The notes beneath the pieces were generated by a model. It did no database searches. It was not told where the DNA came from and saw only the letters and a program-made list of their open reading frames with translations. A program made the position numbers and the translations under genes. This document shows positions 1-7,983 of a stretch of 24,974 nucleotides of DNA, piece after piece; position 1 is the first letter of the stretch; each line of letters starts with the position of its first letter. This stretch comes from JBDKUD01 sp050943315 (GTDB lineage: Bacteria; Bacillota; Syntrophomonadia; Syntrophomonadales; Syntrophomonadaceae): positions 1 to 24,974 of the forward strand of contig JBMNOY010000032.1 of the NCBI GenBank assembly GCA_050943315.1, given 5' to 3'.

Positions 1-758
1 GGGATATGGTAGACTGGCAATACATTCGCCTGAGCACTGTTTTCGGTCACCGGAAAACGCCTTTTAATTATGTAGGAAATTAACGCACCGACCAGCCAGC
101 TTAATATAATAAGGCTCGACATTACTATGGTGGCATGGGCGGGGGTGAAGAAGGCGCCGGCAATATACAAAATTACGCCAATCCTGGCCGCACAGGGGGT
201 AAAGGTGCTTACTATCATCATAATCAAGCGGTCAACCCGGTTGGGGATATCCCTAGTACTTATTATAGCCGGCACACTGCAGCTAAAACCAACTATCAAG
301 GGAGTAAAGGACCTTCTATCCATATTAATTCTGGCCATGGGCTGACGCATCAGATAAGCAATACGAGCAGAGTATCCGGTATCAGATATCAGGGTGTAAA
401 ACGTAAAAAATATTATCATCTGCGGAAAAAAAGCCAGTGCTGAACCTATTCCTCTTAAAATACCGTCAGTAAATAAGCTCATGATAAGAGGGGGCAGGGA
501 CCTGCCCAGTGAAGATTTTTCGGCAGCTATGGCTGCCTGGTCAAGCAGAGAGCCTAACCAATCCGATACTGGTGCGCCCAGGGTAAAACTTACGGCAAAT
601 AAAATGGTAAAACACAGTATCATTATAGGGAAACCAAGGTAGCGGTTTAATAAAATGGAATCAAGCTTGACCGTCAGGTGGTCATGTTTACGACCATTAT
701 CTTCTGGTGATTGGTCAAGTTCGATAGTACATGCTTTTGATAAATCTTTATTTATCAT
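1..758 (-). CDS. FeoB-type ferrous iron permease lacking the N-terminal GTPase domain (3' part outside window)
   Basis: The reading frame starts at ATG 758-756 behind GGAGG (768-764) and runs off the left edge after about 252 codons. After a polar N-terminus of about 30 residues the protein goes directly into the FeoB membrane part. It has an LGFPI entry to the first helix, a FTLGAP-SDW segment, the Gate-domain stretch SDTGYSARIAYLMR, then GFSCSVPAIISTR and TFTPCAARIGV. These match the FeoB core motifs normally written GFGCNVPAIMATR and PFMSCSAR. Canonical FeoB carries about 270 residues of G domain and GDI helices before this point; here they are absent, and the intergenic region upstream has no room for them or for FeoA. 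Inner-membrane Fe2+ uptake is inferred from the family and from the Fur box. It could instead be a Gate-domain paralogue with another substrate. The C-terminal half was not seen. Confidence 0.85.
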   Translation of the reverse strand, partial: MINKDLSKACTIELDQSPEDNGRKHDHLTVKLDSILLNRYLGFPIMILCFTILFAVSFTLGAPVSDWLGSLLDQAAIAAEKSSLGRSLPPLIMSLFTDGILRGIGSALAFFPQMIIFFTFYTLISDTGYSARIAYLMRQPMARINMDRRSFTPLIVGFSCSVPAIISTRDIPNRVDRLIMMIVSTFTPCAARIGVILYIAGAFFTPAHATIVMSSLIILSWLVGALISYIIKRRFPVTENSAQANVLPVYHI

Positions 759-855
759 TTCATCCTCCGGCTAGTCGATTTTTTAATTGGGGAAAATATA
801 ATATTGTTTCGTTATGAAGTAGTTAAGATTGAGCATCCCCGCAACATAACCATTA

Positions 856-874
856 GATAATGATAATCATTATC
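856..874. promoter_or_regulatory. Fur box (perfect 19-bp palindrome)
   Basis: The 19 bases GATAATGATAATCATTATC match the classical Fur operator consensus exactly. The site lies about 100 bp upstream of the FeoB-type gene and covers that gene's -10 element, so iron-loaded Fur bound here would block RNA polymerase. This supports iron-repressed expression of the permease. Confidence 0.9.
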
Positions 875-897
875 AACGCCCGGTATTTATTGTACAA
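869..897 (-). promoter_or_regulatory. sigma-A promoter of the FeoB-type gene
   Basis: On the minus strand TTGTAC (897-892) is followed after exactly 17 bases by GATAAT (874-869). The -10 hexamer is the outer part of the Fur box. Transcription would start near 862, giving a leader of about 100 nt before the ATG at 758. Confidence 0.7.
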
Positions 898-1093
898 TGG
901 CAGCAGTGTATTTGCAATGGTTATTTTGGCAAAGGGAGCATTTAGATTTACGCTAGTTTACTCTACTTTGCATTACAATAAATAAAAGTATATTTTGTCC
1001 TATAAAAAGACTAATGTATTTGTTAGTATAAGAAATACTAGAAAAATTAAGCAGCAAATTATTCCATTGAACATAGTTTAAGGGGGAGACGGT

Positions 1094-1543
1094 TTGGAAG
1101 AGCAGAAGGTTGTTGATATTATAAGAAGAATGCGCCACGATTTTGGCAACTACCTGCAGGTCATTGGCGGTTATTTGGAGCTAGATAAAAAGGAGCAGGC
1201 GCAATATTATATCCGGGAGATAGCCGGCCGGATGGCTCAGGAACGTATAATATTTGAGCTATTGCCAGCTGACCAGGCACTTTATTTTTATCAACAAGTA
1301 TTATTGGCCCGGGAATTGGGTGTAATACTAGTATATGAAGATTTTGATATCAAGTCCCTGGCTGTACTTGAGGCTTACCAGGAACCAGGGAACACTCTCA
1401 AAAAACTGGCGGATGGCATTAACAAGGAAAATGATGTGGTTATAGCTTTATCTTTATATGAGGATGAAAACGGTATAGAATTATTGTTTAAGAGTGATAC
1501 TTTCCGGGATGGCCCGGTACGCTTGAGATTGAACAGGGAGTGA
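1094..1543 (+). CDS. Spo0B-like sensor-kinase-type histidine phosphotransferase
   Basis: A 149-residue protein starts at TTG 1094 behind AGGGGGAG (1081-1088). Its N-terminus contains RMRHDFGNYLQVIGGYLEL, the Spo0B alpha-helical hairpin signature with the phospho-acceptor histidine at residue 15 followed by Asp16. In Bacillus, Spo0B relays phosphate from Spo0F to Spo0A and its gene sits directly before obg, as here: obg starts 4 nt after this stop. The C-terminal part resembles a degenerate kinase fold. I see no N, G1 or G2 ATP-binding boxes, so it is probably a phosphotransferase and not a kinase. It is shorter than Bacillus Spo0B (about 190 residues). A role in the sporulation phosphorelay is inferred from motif and position; it could serve another relay. 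Confidence 0.8.
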   Translation: MEEQKVVDIIRRMRHDFGNYLQVIGGYLELDKKEQAQYYIREIAGRMAQERIIFELLPADQALYFYQQVLLARELGVILVYEDFDIKSLAVLEAYQEPGNTLKKLADGINKENDVVIALSLYEDENGIELLFKSDTFRDGPVRLRLNRE

Positions 1544-1547
1544 GTTA

Positions 1548-2807
1548 ATGTTTATTGACCAATCAAGGATATATGTCAAAGGGGGAGACGGTGGAAATGG
1601 AATAGTAGCCTTTCGCCGTGAAAAGTATGTCCCCATGGGCGGGCCATCAGGCGGAGACGGTGGTCGCGGTGGTAATGTGGTTTTTATCGCCGACGAGGGC
1701 TTGCGTACTTTAATGGATTTTCGGTACAATAAACATTTCAAGGCTCAGCGGGGTGCGCACGGGCAGGGAAAGAATATGCATGGTGCCCGCGGAGTGGACC
1801 TGGTGGTTAAAGTACCCGTAGGTACCATTGTTAAGGACGATGATAGCGGTGAGGTTATTGCGGATTTGGTTACCCCGGGGCAAAAGGTCATTGTTGCCAG
1901 GGGTGGCCGGGGAGGCAGGGGTAATGCTCGTTTTGCTACTCCGATTCATAAAGCCCCTTCTTTTGCTGAAAACGGCGAACCAGGAGAAGAAAGATGGGTC
2001 AGGTTGGAGCTTAAGCTGTTGGCCGATGTGGGCCTGGTAGGCTTCCCCAATGCAGGCAAGTCTACGCTTATAGCCAGGGTCTCGGCGGCTCGTCCTAAGA
2101 TAGCAGATTATCCTTTTACCACTCTAGTACCAAACCTGGGAGTAGTAGTTACCCGCAATCAAGATTCCTTTGTGGTCGCTGACATACCGGGCTTAATTGA
2201 AGGAGCTCACCAGGGGGCTGGACTGGGTCATGATTTCCTGCGTCATATAGAGCGGACCCGGGTATTGCTTTTTATACTGGATGCGGCCCAGACTGAAGGT
2301 CGTGACGTTCTGGATGATTACCGTACCTTGCGTCGGGAATTGGAGTTATATAACCCCCGGTTAATTGAGCGTCCTTACCTGATTGTAGCCAACAAAGCGG
2401 ATATACCGGATGCAGCAGAAAATATAGCCCGGCTTAAGGCGGAATTTGGTGACAAGGTGCATAGCATTTCAGCGGTAACCGGCCAGGGGGTGGAAACGCT
2501 GATGGAAAAGGCATATGATTTATTGGCTCTTGTGCCCCGGGAGGAGCATATCGGTGAAGAACGCGTTGTAAGGCGCTTTGAAGAGGAAGTGCCGTTTAAA
2601 ATAGATGTTGTAGACGGCGTTTATGAGGTTTCCGGCAAACGCATTGAGAAGTTGGTAGCTATGACTAATTTTGATAGTGAAGAAGGACTACAACGATTTC
2701 AACGCACAATTGCCAAGATGGGGTTGGAGGAAGCTTTAAAAGAAAAAGGGATAAAACCGGGCAATACTGTAAAAATACAGGACCTGGAATTTGACTATAG
2801 CGAATAG
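1548..2807 (+). CDS. obg: Obg-family GTPase ObgE/CgtA
   Basis: This 419-residue protein has the three standard parts. A glycine-rich Obg fold covers residues 1-158, with repeated GGDGG and GGRGG turns. A G domain follows, with Walker A GFPNAGKST at 165-173, DIPGLIEGA as G3 and NKAD as G4. The last 80 or so residues form the OCT domain. Obg binds the 50S subunit and couples GTP/ppGpp levels to ribosome assembly; in Bacillus it also affects Spo0A activation and the sigma-B response. It is translationally linked to the spo0B-like gene (4-nt gap, ribosome site GGGAG overlapping that gene's end). proB follows 21 nt downstream, so spo0B-obg-proB-proA probably form one operon. Confidence 0.98.
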   Translation: MFIDQSRIYVKGGDGGNGIVAFRREKYVPMGGPSGGDGGRGGNVVFIADEGLRTLMDFRYNKHFKAQRGAHGQGKNMHGARGVDLVVKVPVGTIVKDDDSGEVIADLVTPGQKVIVARGGRGGRGNARFATPIHKAPSFAENGEPGEERWVRLELKLLADVGLVGFPNAGKSTLIARVSAARPKIADYPFTTLVPNLGVVVTRNQDSFVVADIPGLIEGAHQGAGLGHDFLRHIERTRVLLFILDAAQTEGRDVLDDYRTLRRELELYNPRLIERPYLIVANKADIPDAAENIARLKAEFGDKVHSISAVTGQGVETLMEKAYDLLALVPREEHIGEERVVRRFEEEVPFKIDVVDGVYEVSGKRIEKLVAMTNFDSEEGLQRFQRTIAKMGLEEALKEKGIKPGNTVKIQDLEFDYSE

Positions 2808-2828
2808 GTTGGTTGGAGTGTTTGATTA

Positions 2829-3956
2829 ATGAATATACGTAATTGTCTAAGTGATTGTAAACGTATTGTGGTAAAAGTGGGGACCAGCACCCTGACCCAT
2901 AGCAACGGTAAGTTGAACTTGCAGCGTATCGAGCGACTGGTTCGGGAACTGGCTGATTTACATAACCGGGACAGAGAGGTTTTGTTAGTTACCTCGGGTG
3001 CCATTGGTATCGGTGCCAGCCGTATGGGTTATAAAAAAGTTCCCCGGACCATGCCGGAAAAACAGGGGCTGGCAGCAATAGGTCAAGGTACTTTACTTCA
3101 TATTTATGAAAAAATATTTGCTGAATACGGCAAAACCGTGGCTCAGGTTTTGCTAACCCGGGAGGATTTGGACGAGAGATTACGCTATCTTAATGCTACC
3201 AATGCTTTACAGGCAATTCTGAACATGAAGGTTATTCCTATAATTAACGAAAATGACACGGTTGCCGTAGAGGAAATTAAGTTCGGGGATAATGATACCC
3301 TCTCCGCTCTGGTTGCTGGTCTGATTAATGCTGATTTTTTGTTAATTTTATCCGATGTTGACGGTTTATATGATTGTGACCCACGAACCCATAAAGAGGC
3401 TCGCCTGCAAAGTGAAGTCTATGAAATTACTGATGTGATGCAGGAAAATTCCACCCATCGCGGTTCCCGTTTTTCCAGTGGGGGAATGTTGACCAAGCTA
3501 CATGCCGCCCGCATATGTATGGCCTCCGGAATACCGATGATAATTGCCAATAGCAATCAGACGGACGTTATCCGGCGAATTATAGACGGTGAACAACTGG
3601 GTACACTATTTGTTCCCCGCGAAGAGAAGATGCATGCCCGCATGAAATGGATTGCTTTTGGTACTGTCCTTCAGGGCAGTATTGTAATTGATGCCGGTGC
3701 CCGTACCGCACTGGTTGATAAGGGCAAAAGCCTATTGCCGTCAGGAATAATCAGAATCGAAGGCGAATTCGATCGGGGTATGGTAGTAGGTGTGGTAACC
3801 GCTGATGGCCAACAGGTAGCCCGGGGTATGGTTAACTACAACAGTCAGGAGCTGCAGCTTATTGCCGGGAGGAAATCCCAGGATATTGAGAAAATCCTGG
3901 GGGCCAAAGACTACGATGAGGTAATCCACCGCAATAATCTATGGGTAGAGGCTTGA
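2829..3956 (+). CDS. proB: glutamate 5-kinase
   Basis: ProB phosphorylates glutamate to gamma-glutamyl phosphate, the first and feedback-controlled step of proline synthesis in the cytoplasm. The 375-residue product has the amino-acid-kinase N-terminus with VVKVGTSTLT, the SGAIGIGASRMGY loop, INENDTVAVEEIKFGDNDTLSALVA and DVDGLYDCDPR. Residues from about 280 on form the C-terminal PUA domain, so this is the long bacterial form. It starts at ATG 2829, 21 nt after obg, with a weak ribosome site (GGTTGGAGTG). proA follows 43 nt later, matching the shared unstable intermediate. Confidence 0.97.
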   Translation: MNIRNCLSDCKRIVVKVGTSTLTHSNGKLNLQRIERLVRELADLHNRDREVLLVTSGAIGIGASRMGYKKVPRTMPEKQGLAAIGQGTLLHIYEKIFAEYGKTVAQVLLTREDLDERLRYLNATNALQAILNMKVIPIINENDTVAVEEIKFGDNDTLSALVAGLINADFLLILSDVDGLYDCDPRTHKEARLQSEVYEITDVMQENSTHRGSRFSSGGMLTKLHAARICMASGIPMIIANSNQTDVIRRIIDGEQLGTLFVPREEKMHARMKWIAFGTVLQGSIVIDAGARTALVDKGKSLLPSGIIRIEGEFDRGMVVGVVTADGQQVARGMVNYNSQELQLIAGRKSQDIEKILGAKDYDEVIHRNNLWVEA

Positions 3957-3999
3957 CCGAAAAGATTAGTATTAAATATTATACTTTTTATAAGGAGAG

Positions 4000-5289
4000 A
4001 TGGGGATGACCAATTGCACAGACAGAACTCCGGATAACCTGCTGGAAATTATAACCAAGCAAGGTAGACAGGCTAAGACAGCAGCCCGTTTTTTGGCTAC
4101 CGCTTCTACAGATTTGAAGAATCAAGCTCTCCTCAATATGGCTGATAAACTGGAACAGCGCAGTGAGGAGATAATTAGCGCCAATCGTGAGGATATGGAG
4201 CAAGGTGCTGCGAATGGCTTAAGCCCGGCGTTATTGGACCGCTTAATGCTTGATGAAGGACGGATTAAGGGAATGGCCGCCGGGCTGCGGCAAATTGCCG
4301 GACTTGCCGACCCTATTGGAGAAGTTATCTCAATGGTAAAAAGGCCTAATGGGCTGGATGTGGGTCAGATAAGAACTCCTATCGGGGTAATTGGCCTTAT
4401 TTATGAATCCCGTCCCAATGTAACTGCCGATGCAGCCGGCTTATGTTTAAAGTCCGGCAATGCCATTTTATTAAGGGGCGGGGAAGAAGCTATCAATTCT
4501 AACCGTAAAATAACCTCTATTATTTCCGCTGCGGCTGAGGAATGCGGCATTCCTGGGGGGGCAATTCAGCTGGTAGATAGTTTAGACCGGAATGCGGCTA
4601 TTATGATGATGAAAATGAATGATTACCTGGATGTTTTAATCCCCCGGGGCGGGAAAGGGCTAAAAAAAGCGGTACAGGAGAATGCCTCCGTGCCAATAAT
4701 TATGACCGGCATGGGTAATTGCCATGTTTATGTTGACGAATTCGCTGATTTTACTAAAGCAGTCAGAATTGTACATAATGGCAAGGTACAAAGACCATCG
4801 GTCTGTAATGCCATTGAAACCTTACTGGTGCACCAAAACATTGCACAGGAGTTCCTTCCCCTGGTGATTGCTGATTTACAGGCGGCCCAAGTGGAAGTCC
4901 GGGGATGCGCCCGGTGCCGGGAGATTGTAAGTAATATCGACCCGGCTACGGAAGCGGACTGGGATACCGAATATCTTGATCTGACTATCGCAGTAAAAAT
5001 AGTTGACAGCCTAAAGGAGGCCATTGACCATATAAACAGGCATGGAACCGGACATAGCGAAGCCATAGTAAGTGAAAACTACTCCCGGGTACGCCAATTT
5101 ATGTCCGGGGTAGATGCCGCCGCCGTTTATGCCAATGCCTCTACCCGTTTTACCGACGGCAATGAATTTGGTTTCGGTGCTGAAATGGGTATAAGCACCC
5201 AAAAACTGCACGCCCGGGGGCCTATGGGGTTAAAAGATCTAACTACTGTAAAATATATAATTTATGGTGATGGGCAGATAAGGGAGTAG
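4000..5289 (+). CDS. proA: gamma-glutamyl phosphate reductase (glutamate-5-semialdehyde dehydrogenase)
   Basis: ProA reduces gamma-glutamyl phosphate with NADPH to glutamate-5-semialdehyde, the second step of proline synthesis. The 429-residue protein is an aldehyde-dehydrogenase-fold enzyme of typical length. It shows RTPIGVIGLIYESRPNVT, LLRGGEEA and IPRGGKGL, the catalytic cysteine at residue 269 in RPSVCNAIETLLVH, and the family's C-terminal MGLKDLTTVKYII. The start ATG at 4000 has AAGGAGAG 8 nt upstream. It is the last gene before a hairpin terminator at 5334-5360. Confidence 0.97.
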   Translation: MGMTNCTDRTPDNLLEIITKQGRQAKTAARFLATASTDLKNQALLNMADKLEQRSEEIISANREDMEQGAANGLSPALLDRLMLDEGRIKGMAAGLRQIAGLADPIGEVISMVKRPNGLDVGQIRTPIGVIGLIYESRPNVTADAAGLCLKSGNAILLRGGEEAINSNRKITSIISAAAEECGIPGGAIQLVDSLDRNAAIMMMKMNDYLDVLIPRGGKGLKKAVQENASVPIIMTGMGNCHVYVDEFADFTKAVRIVHNGKVQRPSVCNAIETLLVHQNIAQEFLPLVIADLQAAQVEVRGCARCREIVSNIDPATEADWDTEYLDLTIAVKIVDSLKEAIDHINRHGTGHSEAIVSENYSRVRQFMSGVDAAAVYANASTRFTDGNEFGFGAEMGISTQKLHARGPMGLKDLTTVKYIIYGDGQIRE

Positions 5290-5333
5290 ATATTTAAAAA
5301 ATTCAACGCTGATTACGGGGATATTAATAATAA

Positions 5334-5360
5334 AACCACCCTTTTGAGGGTGGTTCTTAT
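5334..5360. terminator. bidirectional rho-independent terminator between proA and the cysteine synthase gene
   Basis: AACCACCCT (5334-5342) pairs with AGGGTGGTT (5347-5355) in a 9-bp stem around a TTTG loop. On the plus strand the tail is CTTATTT, which is short. On the minus strand the stem is followed by TTTTATTATTAATA, a better uridine tract. It probably ends both the converging proA and cysteine synthase transcripts. Confidence 0.8.
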
Positions 5361-5460
5361 TTCATGAATCATATACTTCGTTATGGAAATCAATCAAGTT
5401 GGGGGGCTTGTCTTCATCCGCGTTAATCATACAAAAGTCCGCGTAATGCGCGTTGAATTC

Positions 5461-6495
5461 CTACTCAATCACCTCAAGATTATAGTTTGCCAGCTTGGTG
5501 AGGTCTTCTTCGCTCAGAGCGTATTCGCGTTCCAGGAGCTTGCGTTCGGCCGGAGCACCACATAGTTCGGTGGACAGATAACGCAATCCATTGTCATTTA
5601 CCATGGTAACTATGCGTTTTAAGTCCGGATATTTCTGAGCAATTTTGCGGGCGGCGGCTACATTGCATCCGGAGGACACTCCGCAGAAGATGCCTTCTTT
5701 TCGGGCCATGGTGCGGGATGTCTGCATGGCCTCCTCTGAGCTTACCAGAACAACTCCGTCCACATACTGCAAATCCAGTACATCAGGAATCAGACCGTCA
5801 GCTATGCCCTGTATCTTGTGGGGGCCAATTTTTCCGCAGGCCAGTATAGGAGATTCCTTGGGCTCAGATATGTATATCTTAATATTAGGATTTTTCTCTT
5901 TTAAGTATTTGGCGGTGCCGGTTACTGTACCTCCGGTACCCTGGCACATTACAAAAGCATCCAGATTGCCACCTGTCTGCTCCCATATTTCCGGTGCCGT
6001 ATGTTCATAATGGGCGTTGACATTATCTTCGCGATAAAACTGTCCTATCTCGAATATTAGGTCCCCATTTTCCTTTTTAATTTTCTCAACTTCTTCCAGA
6101 ACCAGGTCAACATCAGTTTCTGCGCCCGGGGTTAGTACTAATTCTGCCCCGTAAGCGCGAATGGTTTTTTTCCGCTCCTCAGTCATACCTTCAGGCATTA
6201 CAATAATAACTTTGTAACCTTTAGCTGCCCCTACCATACAGGTAGCAATACCAGTATTTCCGGTGGTGCCTTCCAGCAGTATCATACCCGGTTTAAGTTC
6301 TCCCCGCTTCTCGGCGCTTTCAACAATATGAGCCACTATCCGGTCCTTGAGACTGCCACTGGGATTGGAATACTCCATTTTGACGCAGATTTCGGCATTA
6401 ATATCTGGCGATAAGGAACTCAACCTTATCATGGGAGTATTGCCAATGGTTTCAAGCACATTTTCGCAGATGAAATCATTAGATCTACCGTTCAA
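5461..6495 (-). CDS. cysK: cysteine synthase-family PLP enzyme (O-acetylserine sulfhydrylase-like)
   Basis: The protein is 344 residues with a TTG start at 6495-6493 and AAGGAGGAGG 9 nt upstream. It has the fold-type II PLP architecture: IGNTPMIRL near the N-terminus, the Schiff-base lysine at residue 50 in NPSGSLKDR, the substrate-binding loop EGTTGNTGIA (75-84), the phosphate-binding GTGGTVTG, and GVSSGCNVAAA near the PLP ring. CysK makes cysteine from O-acetylserine and sulfide. The substrate loop reads TTGNTG instead of the usual TSGNTG, and the C-terminal motif is NDNGLRYLST. A related activity such as O-phosphoserine use or beta-replacement with another nucleophile is therefore possible. 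It follows the YkgJ-like gene by 73 nt in the same direction, probably as one operon. Confidence 0.85.
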   Translation of the reverse strand: MNGRSNDFICENVLETIGNTPMIRLSSLSPDINAEICVKMEYSNPSGSLKDRIVAHIVESAEKRGELKPGMILLEGTTGNTGIATCMVGAAKGYKVIIVMPEGMTEERKKTIRAYGAELVLTPGAETDVDLVLEEVEKIKKENGDLIFEIGQFYREDNVNAHYEHTAPEIWEQTGGNLDAFVMCQGTGGTVTGTAKYLKEKNPNIKIYISEPKESPILACGKIGPHKIQGIADGLIPDVLDLQYVDGVVLVSSEEAMQTSRTMARKEGIFCGVSSGCNVAAARKIAQKYPDLKRIVTMVNDNGLRYLSTELCGAPAERKLLEREYALSEEDLTKLANYNLEVIE

Positions 6496-6568
6496 ACCTT
6501 ACATCCTCCTCCTTAATAGTATAGTAAAACACTAACTCTATGTTTGGACCATAAATCACGCAGGTATT

Positions 6569-7189
6569 TTACAGCGGCCATTCTTGATTATATTCTATGC
6601 TGCGTGTTATCGTTCTAGATTCTGTTTGGGGAAAGTCCTTGATAAAATCAGGTAATGAACCAACTTCAATAGTGTATAACCGTAATAATTCCTGCATGAA
6701 ATCAGGGCGCAGAGCCGGGTTGCGTAAAGTTAACCCCTTTTCTGCCAACCTGGCGGCTAATTTATTGTTCAGATCAATTTCGTAAGCAAACAGTTTATCA
6801 AAAAACATTTTCCATTCTTTAAGATCATCATTAAGCCATAATCCAATTCCCGGGCACACAAAATGGCGGCAAATCGATTCACGCAAGTCCTGGCTCAATA
6901 TACAGCCGTTCTTGGTAGAATGGAATTTACATTTGTAGCTCTCGCCGTCAATGTCATTATTGATGGTAACGGAAGCGTCTAAGATGGTTGCATCCTTTAG
7001 GCTGAAAATATAATCAATCAGCTCCGGTTTATTAATTGTTAAATAAGCCAGGTCGACGGGATAAAAAACCGGGGAATAATTACCACAACATCCCTTGCCG
7101 TCCTGACGGGGACATTCCCGGCATAAGTCAACCTCAATAAAACTGCGCAGACCGTGGTTATGAAATACCACTTTGACTTCCTTTTCCAT
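6569..7189 (-). CDS. cysteine-rich YkgJ-like putative metal/Fe-S-binding protein
   Basis: A 206-residue soluble protein starts at ATG 7189 with an AAGGAAG site 7 nt upstream. Eight cysteines are placed in two groups: C23, C26, C34, C35 and C87, C96, C107, C112. The spacing (CxxC, then a CC pair, then C-FH-C-RESICRHFVCPG) resembles the YkgJ/UPF0153 family of putative zinc- or iron-chelating proteins, whose role is unknown. The C-terminal third is helical and lacks cysteines. On the minus strand a TATAAT lies at 7231-7226, 37 bases before the start, but with no good -35. It sits directly upstream of the cysteine synthase gene, which suggests co-expression. I do not assign a function. Confidence 0.7.
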   Translation of the reverse strand: MEKEVKVVFHNHGLRSFIEVDLCRECPRQDGKGCCGNYSPVFYPVDLAYLTINKPELIDYIFSLKDATILDASVTINNDIDGESYKCKFHSTKNGCILSQDLRESICRHFVCPGIGLWLNDDLKEWKMFFDKLFAYEIDLNNKLAARLAEKGLTLRNPALRPDFMQELLRLYTIEVGSLPDFIKDFPQTESRTITRSIEYNQEWPL

Positions 7190-7345
7190 ACAGGCTTCCT
7201 TTCGAGACCATAATTATCTACTATGATTATAGGCATTTTGCTGGTCAGAAGAAAGGGTATTTTCCCGGAAAGCCGGTTTAGGGGCATTTGCATTTTTCAG
7301 CAGCTATGATTATTATTTACCTAAAGAAATCCGAAACTAGGTGGT

Positions 7346-7981
7346 ATGGGAGTGCAAGCAGTAAAATCTTTAGGCATTTTGGGGGGAACATTTGATCCAA
7401 TTCATTATGGGCATCTTACCGCGGCTGAATGTGCCCGTTATGAATTCCATCTGGATAAAGTTTTATTTATTCCTTCCGCCCGCCCACCACATAAAGACCG
7501 GGATTTGGTGTCGGATTGTACCCATCGTTATACTATGTTAAGCAAAGCTATCGCTGATAACCCGGTTTTTGCAATATCGCCCCTGGAAATACAGAGAGAA
7601 GGTTTATCTTATACGGTCGATACTGTAGAATATTTTTTACGAAAATATCCGGAAACGAAAATTTACTTCATATTGGGTATAGATGCTCTGCTGTTGATGG
7701 ATACCTGGAAAGAGGCCGAGCGATTAGCCGGATTATGTGAATTTATAGCTGTAAGCAGGCCTGGCTACCAGATTAATAGTAATGACCCGCAGCTAAAAAA
7801 ATTACCCGCCGCCCTGTGGGATAATCTCCATATCATGGAGATACCAGGCAACACGGTTTCATCCTCGGATTTAAGAAAAAGAGTATTTAACGGGAAACCG
7901 ATAAAATATTTGCTTCCACCCGCGGTTGAAGAATATATTTATGCGCAAGGGTTATATATTAATAAGGAGAGTAAAACATAA
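7346..7981 (+). CDS. nadD: nicotinate-nucleotide adenylyltransferase
   Basis: NadD transfers AMP from ATP to nicotinate mononucleotide to make deamido-NAD in NAD synthesis. The 211-residue product has the nucleotidyltransferase signature GGTFDPIHYGHL, with H20 and H23 of the HxGH motif. It also has IPSARPPHKDRD, the SYTVDT segment and the ISSTxIR-like VSSSDLRKR near the C-terminus. ATG 7346 is very close to the ribosome site AGGTGG (7339-7344); an in-frame GTG at 7352 is an alternative start 2 codons in. A possible promoter is TTGCAT-17-TATTAT (7288-7316). The next gene begins 2 nt after its stop. Confidence 0.96.
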   Translation: MGVQAVKSLGILGGTFDPIHYGHLTAAECARYEFHLDKVLFIPSARPPHKDRDLVSDCTHRYTMLSKAIADNPVFAISPLEIQREGLSYTVDTVEYFLRKYPETKIYFILGIDALLLMDTWKEAERLAGLCEFIAVSRPGYQINSNDPQLKKLPAALWDNLHIMEIPGNTVSSSDLRKRVFNGKPIKYLLPPAVEEYIYAQGLYINKESKT

Positions 7982-7983
7982 GT

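Larger units (their letters stand above)
759..1093. other. divergent intergenic region between feoB-like and spo0B-like genes
   Basis: These 335 bases hold the Fur box and promoter described separately and no gene that I can support. The part nearest the plus-strand genes is very AT-rich. It contains a perfect inverted repeat, TAGTAT-N5-ATACTA, at 1024-1040. No convincing -35/-10 pair for the spo0B-obg operon was found, so its promoter is unresolved. Confidence 0.6.

Noticed and set aside
135..443. Plus-strand frame of about 100 codons
   Set aside because: It is antisense to the FeoB-type gene, whose minus-strand frame has clear family motifs.
1081..1592. The 13-mer AGGGGGAGACGGT occurs at 1081-1093 and at 1580-1592
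   Set aside because: The first copy acts as a ribosome site and the second encodes the glycine-rich GGDG turn of Obg; the match is probably chance from G-rich sequence.
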